Assembly: GCF_016862795.1 (NCBI RefSeq)
Contig: NZ_BONQ01000014.1
Coordinates: forward strand, 204,943 to 268,942
Direction: 5' to 3'
DNA: 64,000 nt
Source of the DNA: Dactylosporangium siamense
Lineage (GTDB): Bacteria; Actinomycetota; Actinomycetes; Mycobacteriales; Micromonosporaceae
The first letter of the stretch is position 1, and every line of letters begins with the position of its first letter. The notes below the pieces were generated by a model. That model had not been told where the DNA came from, searched no databases, and was given only the letters and a program-made list of their open reading frames with translations. The position numbers and the translations under genes are program-made. Positions 33,708-42,160 of this stretch are shown in pieces.

Positions 33708-34655
33708 TCACCGAAGATCAGTCGCATACCGGCCAATGTCATCAATCGGGCGCGCGACGGTAGCGGCGCGCAGCCGCTGGGTGAGCGCGACGCACACCAG
33801 GACCGCGACCGCGGCGGCGATCGCGACCGGCGGGACTGACTCGTGCAGCAGCAGCGCCGACCAGGCGAGGGTCAGGACCGGCTGGGAGAGCTGGAGCTGC
33901 CCGATCTTCGCGACACCACCCCGGGCGAGGCCCCCGTACCAGGCGAAGAAGCCGAGGAACATCGAGATCAAGGTCACGTAGGTGAAGCCGGTCCAGGCCG
34001 CCGCGGACGCGTGCGGCGGCCGGTGCGCGACGGAGACCACCGTCACCGCGACCGTCACGGGCAGGGACAGGACCAGGGCCCAGCAGATGGTGCGGGCGCC
34101 GCCGAGGTCGCGGGCGAGCGCGCCGCCTTCGGCGTAGCCGAGGCCGCACAGGGCGACGGCGGCGAGCAGGAACAGGTCGGCGGGCCCGACGGACCCGTGC
34201 ACCGCGCCGCTGGCGACGAGGAACACCAGGACCGCGGTGAGCCCGGCGCCACCGGCGATCCAGAACGCCGGCGACGGTCGCTCGCCGCTGCGCAGGACGG
34301 CGAATCCGGCGGTGATGGCGGGCAGCAGCGCGATGACCACGGCACCGTGCGACGCGGTGCTCGTGACGAGGGCGAGGGACGTGAAGAGCGGGAAGCCGAC
34401 GACCACGCCGAGCGCGACGACCGCGAGCCGCCGCCACTGCGCCGGCGTGGGGCGGGGCGCGCGGGTCACGGCGAGGTACGCCAGCGCGAGCAGACCGGCG
34501 CCGACGGCGCGGCCGAACGCGACGAACCAGGGGTCGAGGTCGCCGACGGCGACCCGGGTGGCCGGCAGCGACATGCTGAACGACAGGACCCCCAGCAGGC
34601 CCAGGACCACGCCTGTTATCGCCTTCGGCGCAGTAACGCTATTCTTCTCTCTCAT
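33708..34655 (-). CDS. EamA/DMT-family exporter
   Basis: 315 residues with ten predicted TM segments in two repeats (EamA domains about residues 12-140 and 160-300), e.g. VVLGLLGVLSFSMSLPATRVAV and FLGFFAWYGGLARGGVAKIGQLQLSQPVL, typical of drug/metabolite transporters of the RhtA/YdcZ type. It is divergent from a MocR-type regulator whose start codon overlaps this one (CATG at 34653-34656), so control by that PLP-binding regulator is very likely. A TATCGT element lies 5 nt before the start, inside the regulator's coding sequence. The substrate may be an amino acid or amine. Confidence 0.9.
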   Translation of the reverse strand: MREKNSVTAPKAITGVVLGLLGVLSFSMSLPATRVAVGDLDPWFVAFGRAVGAGLLALAYLAVTRAPRPTPAQWRRLAVVALGVVVGFPLFTSLALVTSTASHGAVVIALLPAITAGFAVLRSGERPSPAFWIAGGAGLTAVLVFLVASGAVHGSVGPADLFLLAAVALCGLGYAEGGALARDLGGARTICWALVLSLPVTVAVTVVSVAHRPPHASAAAWTGFTYVTLISMFLGFFAWYGGLARGGVAKIGQLQLSQPVLTLAWSALLLHESVPPVAIAAAVAVLVCVALTQRLRAATVARPIDDIGRYATDLR

Positions 34656-34686
34656 GAATGACGATAACGCAGCGGCCCGCGTTATC
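34640..34686. promoter_or_regulatory. Overlapping divergent promoters and MocR operator
   Basis: TATTCT (34640-34645) serves the rightward gene 8 nt before ATG 34654 and lies within exporter codons. TATCGT on the minus strand (34666-34661) serves the exporter and lies within regulator codons. The dyad GATAACGC-N8-GCGTTATC (34663-34686) covers the latter. Related half-sites (GTTATCGCC near 34615, AGTAACGC near 34632) occur on the other side, as in MocR operators. Confidence 0.65.
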
Positions 34687-36042
34687 CAAGATCTCCGGGC
34701 GGCGGCCAGCGTGGCGGCACCGGGATCGCGGCTGCCGACGGTCCGCGAGCTCAGCGCCCGCCATCAGGCCTCGCCGGTGACCGTGACCCGGGCGATCCGC
34801 ACGCTGACCGCCGAGGGGGTCCTGGACGCGCAGCCCGGCCGCGGCACGTTCGTCCAGCGCCGGGCGCCCGCCGCCGGGCCGCAGGATCTCAGCTGGCAGT
34901 CGATCGCGCTCGGCGCCCGGCCGGCCGGCGAGGACGCGATGCAGGCGCTGCTCGCCGTCCCCCGGCCCGGCATGATCCCGCTGTCCAGCGGCTACCTCGA
35001 GCCGGACCTGCAGCCGGTCGCGGTGCTCGGCGCGGCGCTCGCCCGCGCCGCCCGCCAGCCCGCCTCGTGGGGGCGCGGGCCGGTCGAGGGGCGCGAGGAC
35101 CTGCGGGCCTGGTTCGCCCGCACGGCCGGCGGTGCGCTGCGGGCCGAGGACATGACCGTCTGCCCCGGCGGGCAGTCGGCGCTGTCGACCGCGTTCCGGG
35201 CACTGTGCGCGCCCGGCGACCCGATCCTGGTGGAGGCACCGACCTATCTCGGCGCGCTCGCCGCCGCCCGCGCCGCCGGGCTCCGGGTCGTGCCGGTGCC
35301 CACCGACGCCGAGGGCGTGCGCCCGGACCTGCTGCGGGCCGCGTTCCAGCGCACCGGCGCCCGGCTGTTCTACTGCCAGCCACTGTATGCGAACCCGCAC
35401 GGCGCGACCCTGTCCGCGGCCCGCCGGCCGGAGGTGATGGCGGCGGTCCGGGCCGCGGGCGCGTTCCTGCTGGAGGACGACTACGCCAGGGACCTGGCGA
35501 TCGACGGCGATCCCCCGCGCCCCCTCGTCGCCGACGACCCGCACGGGCACGTGGTGTATCTGCGCTCGCTCACGAAGTCCGCCGCGCCGGGGCTGCGGGT
35601 CGCGGCGATCGGGGCCCGTGGGGCGGCCGGGGCCCGGTTGCGCGCGGCGCGGGTCCTCGACGACTTCTTCGTCTCCGGCCCGTTGCAGCAGGCGGCCCTG
35701 GATCTGGTGACGTCGCCGGCCTGGCCCCGGCACCTGAAGTCGTTGCGGACCGCGTTGCGGGCCCGCCGCGAAGCGCTGGTGAAAGCGCTGGCGGTGGACG
35801 TACCGACGCTGCGGTTGGCTCTGGTTCCTGCGGGAGGGCTGCACGTGTGGGGTCGGCTGCCCGAGGGCGTCGACGACGTCGCCGTGACCAACGCGGCGGC
35901 GGCACTGCAGGTGGTGGTGTTTCCCGGCCGGCCGTGGTTCGCGGCGGAGCCCGACGGCGCGTATCTGCGGCTGACGTTCGCCGCCGCGGCGCCGGAGCAG
36001 TTGCGGGAGGGGGTCCGCAGATTGAAGGGGGCCGCCGGATGA
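34654..36042 (+). CDS. MocR-type regulator: GntR HTH fused to fold-type I aminotransferase domain
   Basis: 462 residues. The winged HTH (residues about 5-70: SRLPTVRELSARHQASPVTVTRAIRTLTAEGVL, GRGTFVQ) is followed by a complete aminotransferase-like domain: YLEPDLQP, GREDLRAWF, VCPGGQSALSTAF. The PLP Lys lies in SLTKSAAPGLRVA (about residue 310), with the preceding Asp in LEDDYARDL. MocR proteins use PLP as a sensor and usually regulate a divergent transporter or PLP-salvage gene. Here the partner is an EamA exporter whose start codon overlaps it. The 3' end carries a hairpin over the stop codon. Confidence 0.93.
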   Translation: MNDDNAAARVIQDLRAAASVAAPGSRLPTVRELSARHQASPVTVTRAIRTLTAEGVLDAQPGRGTFVQRRAPAAGPQDLSWQSIALGARPAGEDAMQALLAVPRPGMIPLSSGYLEPDLQPVAVLGAALARAARQPASWGRGPVEGREDLRAWFARTAGGALRAEDMTVCPGGQSALSTAFRALCAPGDPILVEAPTYLGALAAARAAGLRVVPVPTDAEGVRPDLLRAAFQRTGARLFYCQPLYANPHGATLSAARRPEVMAAVRAAGAFLLEDDYARDLAIDGDPPRPLVADDPHGHVVYLRSLTKSAAPGLRVAAIGARGAAGARLRAARVLDDFFVSGPLQQAALDLVTSPAWPRHLKSLRTALRARREALVKALAVDVPTLRLALVPAGGLHVWGRLPEGVDDVAVTNAAAALQVVVFPGRPWFAAEPDGAYLRLTFAAAAPEQLREGVRRLKGAAG

Positions 36043-36055
36043 ACCGACGGCCCCC
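36027..36055. terminator. Hairpin overlapping the MocR stop codon
   Basis: Stem GGGGGCCG / CGGCCCCC around a 13-nt loop includes the TGA of the regulator and precedes the end of the convergent glucanase gene by 15 bp. Confidence 0.65.
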
Positions 36056-36069
36056 CTCGTTGCACGGTG

Positions 36070-39000
36070 TTACGGGTTGATCGTGATGACGAGCAGGGTC
36101 GGGTTCAGGTTCCTGACGTCGATGAAGTTGTTCGACAGCGTCAGGTGGTTGAACGTGACCGCGCCTCGCGCCGGGCCCTGGCCCGCCTCGGGGAGCTCGT
36201 TGGCCCAGATCGCGTAGCCGGACTTCGCGTCGTATGCGTCACCGGAGCGCTGGGCGCCGGAGATGCTCACGTTCGTGAAGATGGTGTCCGTGATCGGGTT
36301 CTGCGGGGAGCTGCCGACATAGTTCGTCTGGAACATGATGCCGGAGTAGGTCGGGTCGATGATGTCCACGTCGTTGACCCGGATGCCCTGGAACACCTTG
36401 GATGCCGAGAACACCCAGATCGCGCCGAACACCTGGTTGCCCCAGAAGTGGCCACCGGAACGGACGACCGAGATGTTCGAGAACTGGGTGGGCGGGCTGG
36501 CCCCGAAACCGTTCATCGGGTAACCGAAGTCGAGCGAGCTGATGGTGATGCCGCTGTAGACCAGGGTGTCGGCGATGTAGATGTTCCGGAACGTGTTCGC
36601 GTAGCCGCCGTAGACCGCGAGCCCGGCGGCACGCCAGGTCAGGGTCGTGGACAGGTTCTCGTAGACGTTGTCCTTCTCGTCGGAGCCGCCGGCGTCGATC
36701 GCCGAGAACAGCGCGAAGCTGTCGTCACCGGTCGAGCGCGCGTCGTTGTTGGTCACCAGGTTGTTGGTGCTGCCGTTGGTCATGTTGATGCCGTCGGCGA
36801 AGGTGTCCCGGATCCGCGAGTTCTTGATCGTCATGAAGTCCGTGTTGGCACCCCAGTACATGCAGACCATGTGCTCGGTCCAGATGTTGTCGATCGTGAT
36901 GTTGGCGACGTTGGCGAAGTCGAAGACCTTGCCGGGTCCGTCGTTGCGGATGATGTAGTTACCGAAGTAGGCGAAGCCGGAGAACGTGGAGCCGCCGGCG
37001 GCCGCCTCGGCCCGGAAGCCGACGTCGGTGTTGTCCTGCGTGGACGGTGCGTAGAACCGGGTGAACCACGGGCCGGCGCCGATGACCTTGATCGCCTTGC
37101 CGTAGACCTGGAACTTGCTGGCCGTCTGGTAGTCACCGGTCGGCAGGTAGACACCGAGGGCGGTGCTGCTCTGCCGGGCCTGGTCCAGGGCGTTCTGCAC
37201 GTCCTGGTGGGTGAAGCCGGCCGGGACGATGTACTTCGTCGGGTCCGGGTTCGGGATGACCGTGGCCTGCTCGAGGTTGATGAAGTCGACCGCGATCGGA
37301 CCGGTGTTGGCGGCGTCCTTCTGCAGCTTGATCGTGGCGCCCGCCGCGACCGTGGTGCCGAGGAGCACGTTGGCCTCGTCGTAGATGTGGCGCGGGCCGG
37401 TGCCGGAGTTCTGCGGCGCCGTCTCGTTGCCGTACAGCCACGCGTACTTCGACGTCAGCGGGATGTTCTTGAGCAGCGTGCCGTTGACGTAGATGTTGAG
37501 CGTGGTGGTGGTGTTGTCCGGGATCGAGAACCGCACGACGAGCGTGTTGGTCTGCGCCTTGGTGGTCCACTGGACGTAGTTGCCGGTGCTGTTCAGGTTG
37601 ACGGCCTTGCGGCCGGAGGCCTCACCGGCGATGTCGCCGACGGTGCGGTTCGGGCCGACGACCTGCGCGCCGCCGCCGACAGTGCCGTCCTCGGCCTCGT
37701 ACATGTCGTAGGGCATGTTCGCGCCGCGGCCGACGAAGAACGACGTCGTGCTCGTGTTGTTCGCCTGCTTGACCGACAGCTCGTTGGTGTCCGCGGCGAT
37801 CACCGTGGTCACCGTGTACTTGCCGTTGGCCGCCGTCCAGGTGCCCAGGTTGACCGGGGCGCTGGTGGCGCCGGCGTTGATCACGCCGGTGTAGGAGCCG
37901 GTCAGCGTCTTGACGGTCGCGCCGCTGGTGGCGTCCTTCAGGGTCACCGTGATGCCGTGCGCGCCGCCGGCCGAGGCCTGCGTGCCCTGGTTCTTGATGG
38001 CGACGGTGAAGGTGACGGTGTTGCCGGCCGACGGGTTGCTCGGCGACCAGCCCGACGGCGAGGCGATCAGGTCGGACGTCTGCACCGGCGCGACGGTGAA
38101 CGCGGAGCCGGTGAAGGTGTTGTTCGCGTCGTCCTGCTCGACGACCGTGTTGCTCTCGTCGACCTTCGCGATCGGCGTGTAGGAGCCCGCGTCGCGGGCG
38201 CCGATGCTGGCGGTCACGTTGGCGGTCGCGCCGGCGGCGAGCGCGCCGACGTTGGCCGTGCCGACGAGCGTGGTGCCGAAGTAGAACTTGACGTTCGTCG
38301 CCGCCGAACCCGCGGTGCCCTGGTTCTTCACCACGGCGGTGAGGCTGAGCGCGTCGGTCTCGATCGGGTTGGCCGGCGAGCTGGAGATGCCGGTGACGAC
38401 GAGGTCCGGGTTCGGCGCCGCGACGCCGAAGACCTGGAACTCGGCGATCTGGCCGGACGGTGCGCCGGTGTTGGAGTTGATCTTCAGCTGGACGTCCGCG
38501 ACGCGGGCGGTCAGCGTGATGTCCACGCTGTTGCCGGTGGCCGGGTCGAAGCGGTAGTCCCGGGCCGGCACCAGGCTGGTGAGGCCGGACGCGCTCTGCT
38601 CACGGCCGAGGACCTCGATGTTCTGGGTCCGGGCCCCCCACGCGGTGCTGGGGTCGAGCTTCAGCGTGATCTTGCTGATGTCGGCGTTCGCACCCAGGTT
38701 GGAGGTCAGGGTGGCCGGGAAGCCGCCCGCACCCTCCCAGTAGGTGGTGACGCTGTTGTCCACGGCGTTGGCCGGGATGAACGTGAAGATCGAGCCGTTG
38801 GCCGTGACCGGCTTGTTCACCGAGAGGTTGGTGCCGGCCGGCGGGTTGCCGGTGCCGGTGCGGGTGACGGTGTTGCTCGCCGCAGAGTTGTTGCCGGCCG
38901 CGTCGACCGCCTTCACCTGGTAGGCCACCGTCGCCGTGTCGGGCTGGTTGTCGGTGTACGTCAGCAGCGTGCCGGCCACGTTCGCCCGGTAGGAGCCGTT

Positions 39001-40350
39001 GGCGTAGATGTCGTAGCGGGCGATGCTGCCGCTGTTGTCGGTCGACGCGGACCAGGTCAGCTTGATCTGGCCGCTGGCCGGCTGGGTGTAGGCCAGGTTC
39101 GACGGGGCGGTCGGCGCCTGCGTGTCCGGCGTGGTGCCGGTGCGGGTGACCGTGTTGCTGCTCGGCGACTGGTTGCCGGCCGCGTCGCGGGCCTTCACGA
39201 AGTACTGCACCGTGGCCGTGTCCGGCTGCGCGTCGGTGTAGGTCAGGATGTTGCCCGCGACGCTGGTGCGCAGCACGCCGTTGGCGTAGACGTCGTAGCC
39301 CGCGATCGAGCCGCTGTTGTCCGTGGAGGCGTTCCAGGTCAGCTTGATCTGGCCGCTGGCCGGCTGGGTCAGCGCGAGGCTCCCGGGCGCGGTCGGCGCC
39401 TGGGTGTCACCGGTCGACGGGCCGTAGACCTCGAGCTCGGACAGCTGCGCGGCGGTCCAGCCCGTGTTGGCCGAGATGCTCACCCGGATGTAGCGGGTGG
39501 TCAGCTGGGTGAACGGGATGGTCACCGTGTTGCCGGTGCCCTGGTTGAACTCGTACTGCGCGGAGCCCAGGATGTTGGTGAACGAGCTGCCGGTGGTGCT
39601 GCCCTGCAGGGTCAGCGTCTGGCTGCGGGTGCCCCAGTTGGTGGGCAGCTTCAGCACGACGGAGCTGACCGGCACGGCCGAGCCGAGGTCGACCTGCACC
39701 CACTGCGGCAGCGCGCCGCTGCTCTCCCAGTAGGAGGCCTGGTTGCCGTCGCCGGCGTTCGCGGCCGTGTAGGCGGCGTTGGTGCTGCTGGAGGAGAACG
39801 TCTTGCCGGCGGCCAGGTTGGTGCTCGACGACGCGACGCCGTAGATCTCGAACTCGGAGATCTGCGCGGCGGGCCAGCCGGTGTTGGCGGTGAAGTTCAG
39901 CCGCACGTACCGGGTGTTGGCCGCGGTGAAGTTGATGGTGACGGTGTTCTGCTGGGCCGGGTTGAAGCTGTACCCGAGCGACCCGGCGATCGTGCTGAAC
40001 GAGCTGCCGTCCGTGCTCCCCGTCACCGACAGGGTCTGCTGCCGCGTCGCCCAGGCGGTGTCGTTGGGCAGCTTCAGCTTGACCTGGTCGATGTTCTTGG
40101 CGCTGCCCAGGTCGATCTGTGCCCACTGCGGGAAGGCGTTGTTGGCGCTCTCCCAGTAGGTGGCCTGGTTGCCGTCGTTGATGTTGCCGATGCCGTTGGC
40201 GCCGTTGGTGCTGCTCGACGTGGCGGGTCGGCCGCTGGCGAGGTTGGGTCCACCGGCGGCTTCCGCCGGCAGAATCTGAGCCGTAACCGCGACCAGGGCT
40301 GCCACGGCGAACGCCGAGAGCACCCTTCGCGTCACGTGCCTCTTACTCAT
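36070..40350 (-). CDS. Secreted multidomain GH87-like alpha-1,3-glucanase (mutanase)
   Basis: 1426 residues from ATG 40350 (AAGGAT upstream). A Sec signal peptide (residues 1 to about 33) ends PAEAAGG. Then come two F5/8 type C (discoidin) carbohydrate-binding domains (about 35-170 and 175-315), two Fn3 domains (about 325-420, 425-515), a third discoidin domain (about 520-650), two CARDB-like domains (about 655-870), and a CBM35/CBM6-like domain beginning YDMYEAEDGTVGGGAQVVG. The C-terminal right-handed beta-helix contains IRDTFADGINMTNGSTNNLV and STGDDSFALFS, matching the Asp and Asp-Asp catalytic area of GH87. Expected role: hydrolysis of fungal or bacterial alpha-1,3-glucan outside the cell. 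A ROK regulator lies divergently. Confidence 0.88.
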   Translation of the reverse strand: MSKRHVTRRVLSAFAVAALVAVTAQILPAEAAGGPNLASGRPATSSSTNGANGIGNINDGNQATYWESANNAFPQWAQIDLGSAKNIDQVKLKLPNDTAWATRQQTLSVTGSTDGSSFSTIAGSLGYSFNPAQQNTVTINFTAANTRYVRLNFTANTGWPAAQISEFEIYGVASSSTNLAAGKTFSSSSTNAAYTAANAGDGNQASYWESSGALPQWVQVDLGSAVPVSSVVLKLPTNWGTRSQTLTLQGSTTGSSFTNILGSAQYEFNQGTGNTVTIPFTQLTTRYIRVSISANTGWTAAQLSELEVYGPSTGDTQAPTAPGSLALTQPASGQIKLTWNASTDNSGSIAGYDVYANGVLRTSVAGNILTYTDAQPDTATVQYFVKARDAAGNQSPSSNTVTRTGTTPDTQAPTAPSNLAYTQPASGQIKLTWSASTDNSGSIARYDIYANGSYRANVAGTLLTYTDNQPDTATVAYQVKAVDAAGNNSAASNTVTRTGTGNPPAGTNLSVNKPVTANGSIFTFIPANAVDNSVTTYWEGAGGFPATLTSNLGANADISKITLKLDPSTAWGARTQNIEVLGREQSASGLTSLVPARDYRFDPATGNSVDITLTARVADVQLKINSNTGAPSGQIAEFQVFGVAAPNPDLVVTGISSSPANPIETDALSLTAVVKNQGTAGSAATNVKFYFGTTLVGTANVGALAAGATANVTASIGARDAGSYTPIAKVDESNTVVEQDDANNTFTGSAFTVAPVQTSDLIASPSGWSPSNPSAGNTVTFTVAIKNQGTQASAGGAHGITVTLKDATSGATVKTLTGSYTGVINAGATSAPVNLGTWTAANGKYTVTTVIAADTNELSVKQANNTSTTSFFVGRGANMPYDMYEAEDGTVGGGAQVVGPNRTVGDIAGEASGRKAVNLNSTGNYVQWTTKAQTNTLVVRFSIPDNTTTTLNIYVNGTLLKNIPLTSKYAWLYGNETAPQNSGTGPRHIYDEANVLLGTTVAAGATIKLQKDAANTGPIAVDFINLEQATVIPNPDPTKYIVPAGFTHQDVQNALDQARQSSTALGVYLPTGDYQTASKFQVYGKAIKVIGAGPWFTRFYAPSTQDNTDVGFRAEAAAGGSTFSGFAYFGNYIIRNDGPGKVFDFANVANITIDNIWTEHMVCMYWGANTDFMTIKNSRIRDTFADGINMTNGSTNNLVTNNDARSTGDDSFALFSAIDAGGSDEKDNVYENLSTTLTWRAAGLAVYGGYANTFRNIYIADTLVYSGITISSLDFGYPMNGFGASPPTQFSNISVVRSGGHFWGNQVFGAIWVFSASKVFQGIRVNDVDIIDPTYSGIMFQTNYVGSSPQNPITDTIFTNVSISGAQRSGDAYDAKSGYAIWANELPEAGQGPARGAVTFNHLTLSNNFIDVRNLNPTLLVITINP

Positions 40351-40568
40351 GGCGATCCTTTTGTTCAGTGACGTTCCAGGGACGGGGTGTGCGGTGCGGG
40401 AGTTGGCGGCTCCGCGAGGGACCGCGGGGTTGGCGGTCGGGATCCCTCGTGCAGTGGTGGTGCGGTGTGGCACGCGTGACCCGTTGGCGGTGAGGTCACG
40501 GCGTGAGTTGCGGAGAGTGGCGAGAGTCTGCCGTCAGCTTGTTGGAATCTTGCATAGCGTTGGCCCAA

Positions 40569-40597
40569 ATGTTGCAGACTTGCTACCGAGAAGTCAA
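40569..40597 (-). promoter_or_regulatory. Possible promoter of the glucanase gene
   Basis: Minus-strand TTGACT (40597-40592) and CAACAT (40574-40569) are separated by 17 bp, about 220 nt before the ATG. Repeated TTGCA/TGCAA motifs surround it, and a GTTTCGAAAC palindrome (40692-40701) lies between it and the ROK gene. The 532-bp gap 40351-40882 otherwise holds only the 18-bp repeat below. Confidence 0.4.
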
Positions 40598-40802
40598 CGG
40601 TTGTCACTGGAATCGGCAGCGAGGGGTTCTGTGGCATCGCGTGGGGTTCTTGCGTTGGATCGTGGGCACCTCGACACGGGTGTTGAAATGAGTTTCGAAA
40701 CGTTCTGGATTCGTTGCCCGGGGGGCTGGTGTTGCTGGGATGTTTCGTGGTTGATTCGTCGGACTGACAGACGAATGGGCTGCGTCGATAGTGCCCGGCC
40801 CG

Positions 40803-40874
40803 CGCGGGCCACCCGGCCTTCGCGGGCCACCCGGCCTTCGCGGGCCACTCGACCTTCGCAGGCCACTCGATTGG
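40803..40874 (+). repeat. 18-bp tandem repeat before the ROK gene
   Basis: Four units of CGCGGGCCACCCGGCCTT (40803-40820, 40821-40838, then diverged copies 40839-40856 and 40857-40874). The array ends 8 bp before ATG 40883 and stays in the ROK gene's frame, where it would encode an ATRPSR repeat from an upstream ATG at about 40771. Confidence 0.9.
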
Positions 40875-40882
40875 AGTCTCCG

Positions 40883-42160
40883 ATGGTGAGCAAGGAGAGG
40901 GCCGGCGCCGGTTCCGTCGACGAGCCCACGGACCAGCTCGCCCTGCGCCGGGCCAACCTGAGCCGGACCCTGCGGCACATCCGCACCAACGGGCCCCGCT
41001 CCCGGGCCGCGATCGCCGCCGCGACCGGCCTGCACAAGGCGACGGTGTCGAGCCTCGTCGACGAGCTGCTCAGCCGGCGCCTGGTCCGCGAGATCGGCAC
41101 CGAGCACTCCGGCGCGGCCGGGCGTCCCGGCCGCGGCATCGCGCTGTCGCCCGACGTCGGCGCGGTCGGCATCGAGATCAACGTCGACTACCTCGCCGTG
41201 CACGGCAGCGACCTCACCGGCCGCACGGTCATCGAGAAGCGGGTCAGCTTCGACGCCAAGGGCCGCGACGTCGAGCGCTGCCTCGACGACCTCACCCAGG
41301 CCGCCCAGCGGACCCTCGCCGAGCTGGTCCGCCGCGGCGTGACCCCGGTCGGGCTGACCGTCGCCGTGCCGGGCCTCGTCGACGTGGCCCGCGGCGTGGT
41401 CGTGCTCGCCCCCAACCTCGGCTGGCGCGACGTGCCCGTCGCCACCCGGCTCGCCCACGGCCTCGACCCCGACCTGTGGATCGGCGTGGACAACGACGCC
41501 AACCTGGCCGCCCTGGCCGAGTACACCTGGGGCGTCGCCGCCGGCACCGACGACCTCGTCTACCTGACCGGCGAGGTCGGCGTGGGCGGCGGGGTGATCG
41601 TCAACGGCCGCCTCCTGCGCGGCGCCGACGGCTTCTCCGGCGAGGTCGGGCACCTGCCGCTCGACCCGGGCGGCGACCTCTGCGGCTGCGGCCGGATCGG
41701 CTGCTGGGAGACCAAGGTCGGCCTCGCGGAGCTGGTCCGCCGGGCCACCCCGGACGCCGCCTACGGCCTGGAGCAGGGCCCGATCCCGGACCCCGAGGAG
41801 CGGGTCGCGGAGGTGCTGCGCCGGCTCGGCCGCGGTGACAAGGCGGTGGCCGCGGCGGTCGCCGAGGTCGGCCGCTGGCTCGGCCACGGCGGCGCGATCC
41901 TGGTCAACCTGTTCAACCCGCGGGTGATCGTGCTCGGCGGCTACTTCGCCGAGCTCGCCGACCACCTGATCCCCTCGGCGCAGGCCAACCTGGCCCGCCT
42001 GGCGGTCGCCAGCACCGCCGCCCGCTGCCACTTCGTCGCGTCGCACCTCGGCTTCACCGCTGCCGCCCGCGGCGGCGCCGGCGTCGTGGTCGAGCGCATG
42101 ATCGAGGATCCGACCGCGGTGTCCCTCGCGCCCGCGCCTACGCTGGCGGCCGCACGCTGA
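40883..42160 (+). CDS. ROK-family transcriptional regulator (NagC/XylR type)
   Basis: 425 residues from ATG 40883. The HTH spans residues about 15-75 (RANLSRTLRHIRTNGPRSRAAIAAATGLHKATVSSLVDELL). The ROK domain has VDNDANLAALAEY, a glycine-rich GEVGVGGGVIVNG loop, FSGEVGHLPLDPGG and the zinc motif CGCGRIGCWE. The kinase DxGGT is lacking (GIEINVDY instead), so it acts as a sugar-sensing regulator. It is divergent from the alpha-1,3-glucanase gene and plausibly represses it until oligosaccharides appear. The open frame continues upstream through an 18-bp repeat, so an N-terminal extension cannot be excluded. The 3' end overlaps the P450 gene by 23 bp. Confidence 0.9.
   Translation: MVSKERAGAGSVDEPTDQLALRRANLSRTLRHIRTNGPRSRAAIAAATGLHKATVSSLVDELLSRRLVREIGTEHSGAAGRPGRGIALSPDVGAVGIEINVDYLAVHGSDLTGRTVIEKRVSFDAKGRDVERCLDDLTQAAQRTLAELVRRGVTPVGLTVAVPGLVDVARGVVVLAPNLGWRDVPVATRLAHGLDPDLWIGVDNDANLAALAEYTWGVAAGTDDLVYLTGEVGVGGGVIVNGRLLRGADGFSGEVGHLPLDPGGDLCGCGRIGCWETKVGLAELVRRATPDAAYGLEQGPIPDPEERVAEVLRRLGRGDKAVAAAVAEVGRWLGHGGAILVNLFNPRVIVLGGYFAELADHLIPSAQANLARLAVASTAARCHFVASHLGFTAAARGGAGVVVERMIEDPTAVSLAPAPTLAAAR

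Noticed and set aside
36067..40371. 1434-codon open frame antisense to the glucanase gene
   Set aside because: Composition is Val/Gly/Arg/Asp-rich without domains, and it mirrors the third-position GC bias of the real gene. The sense strand has a signal peptide and clear domains.
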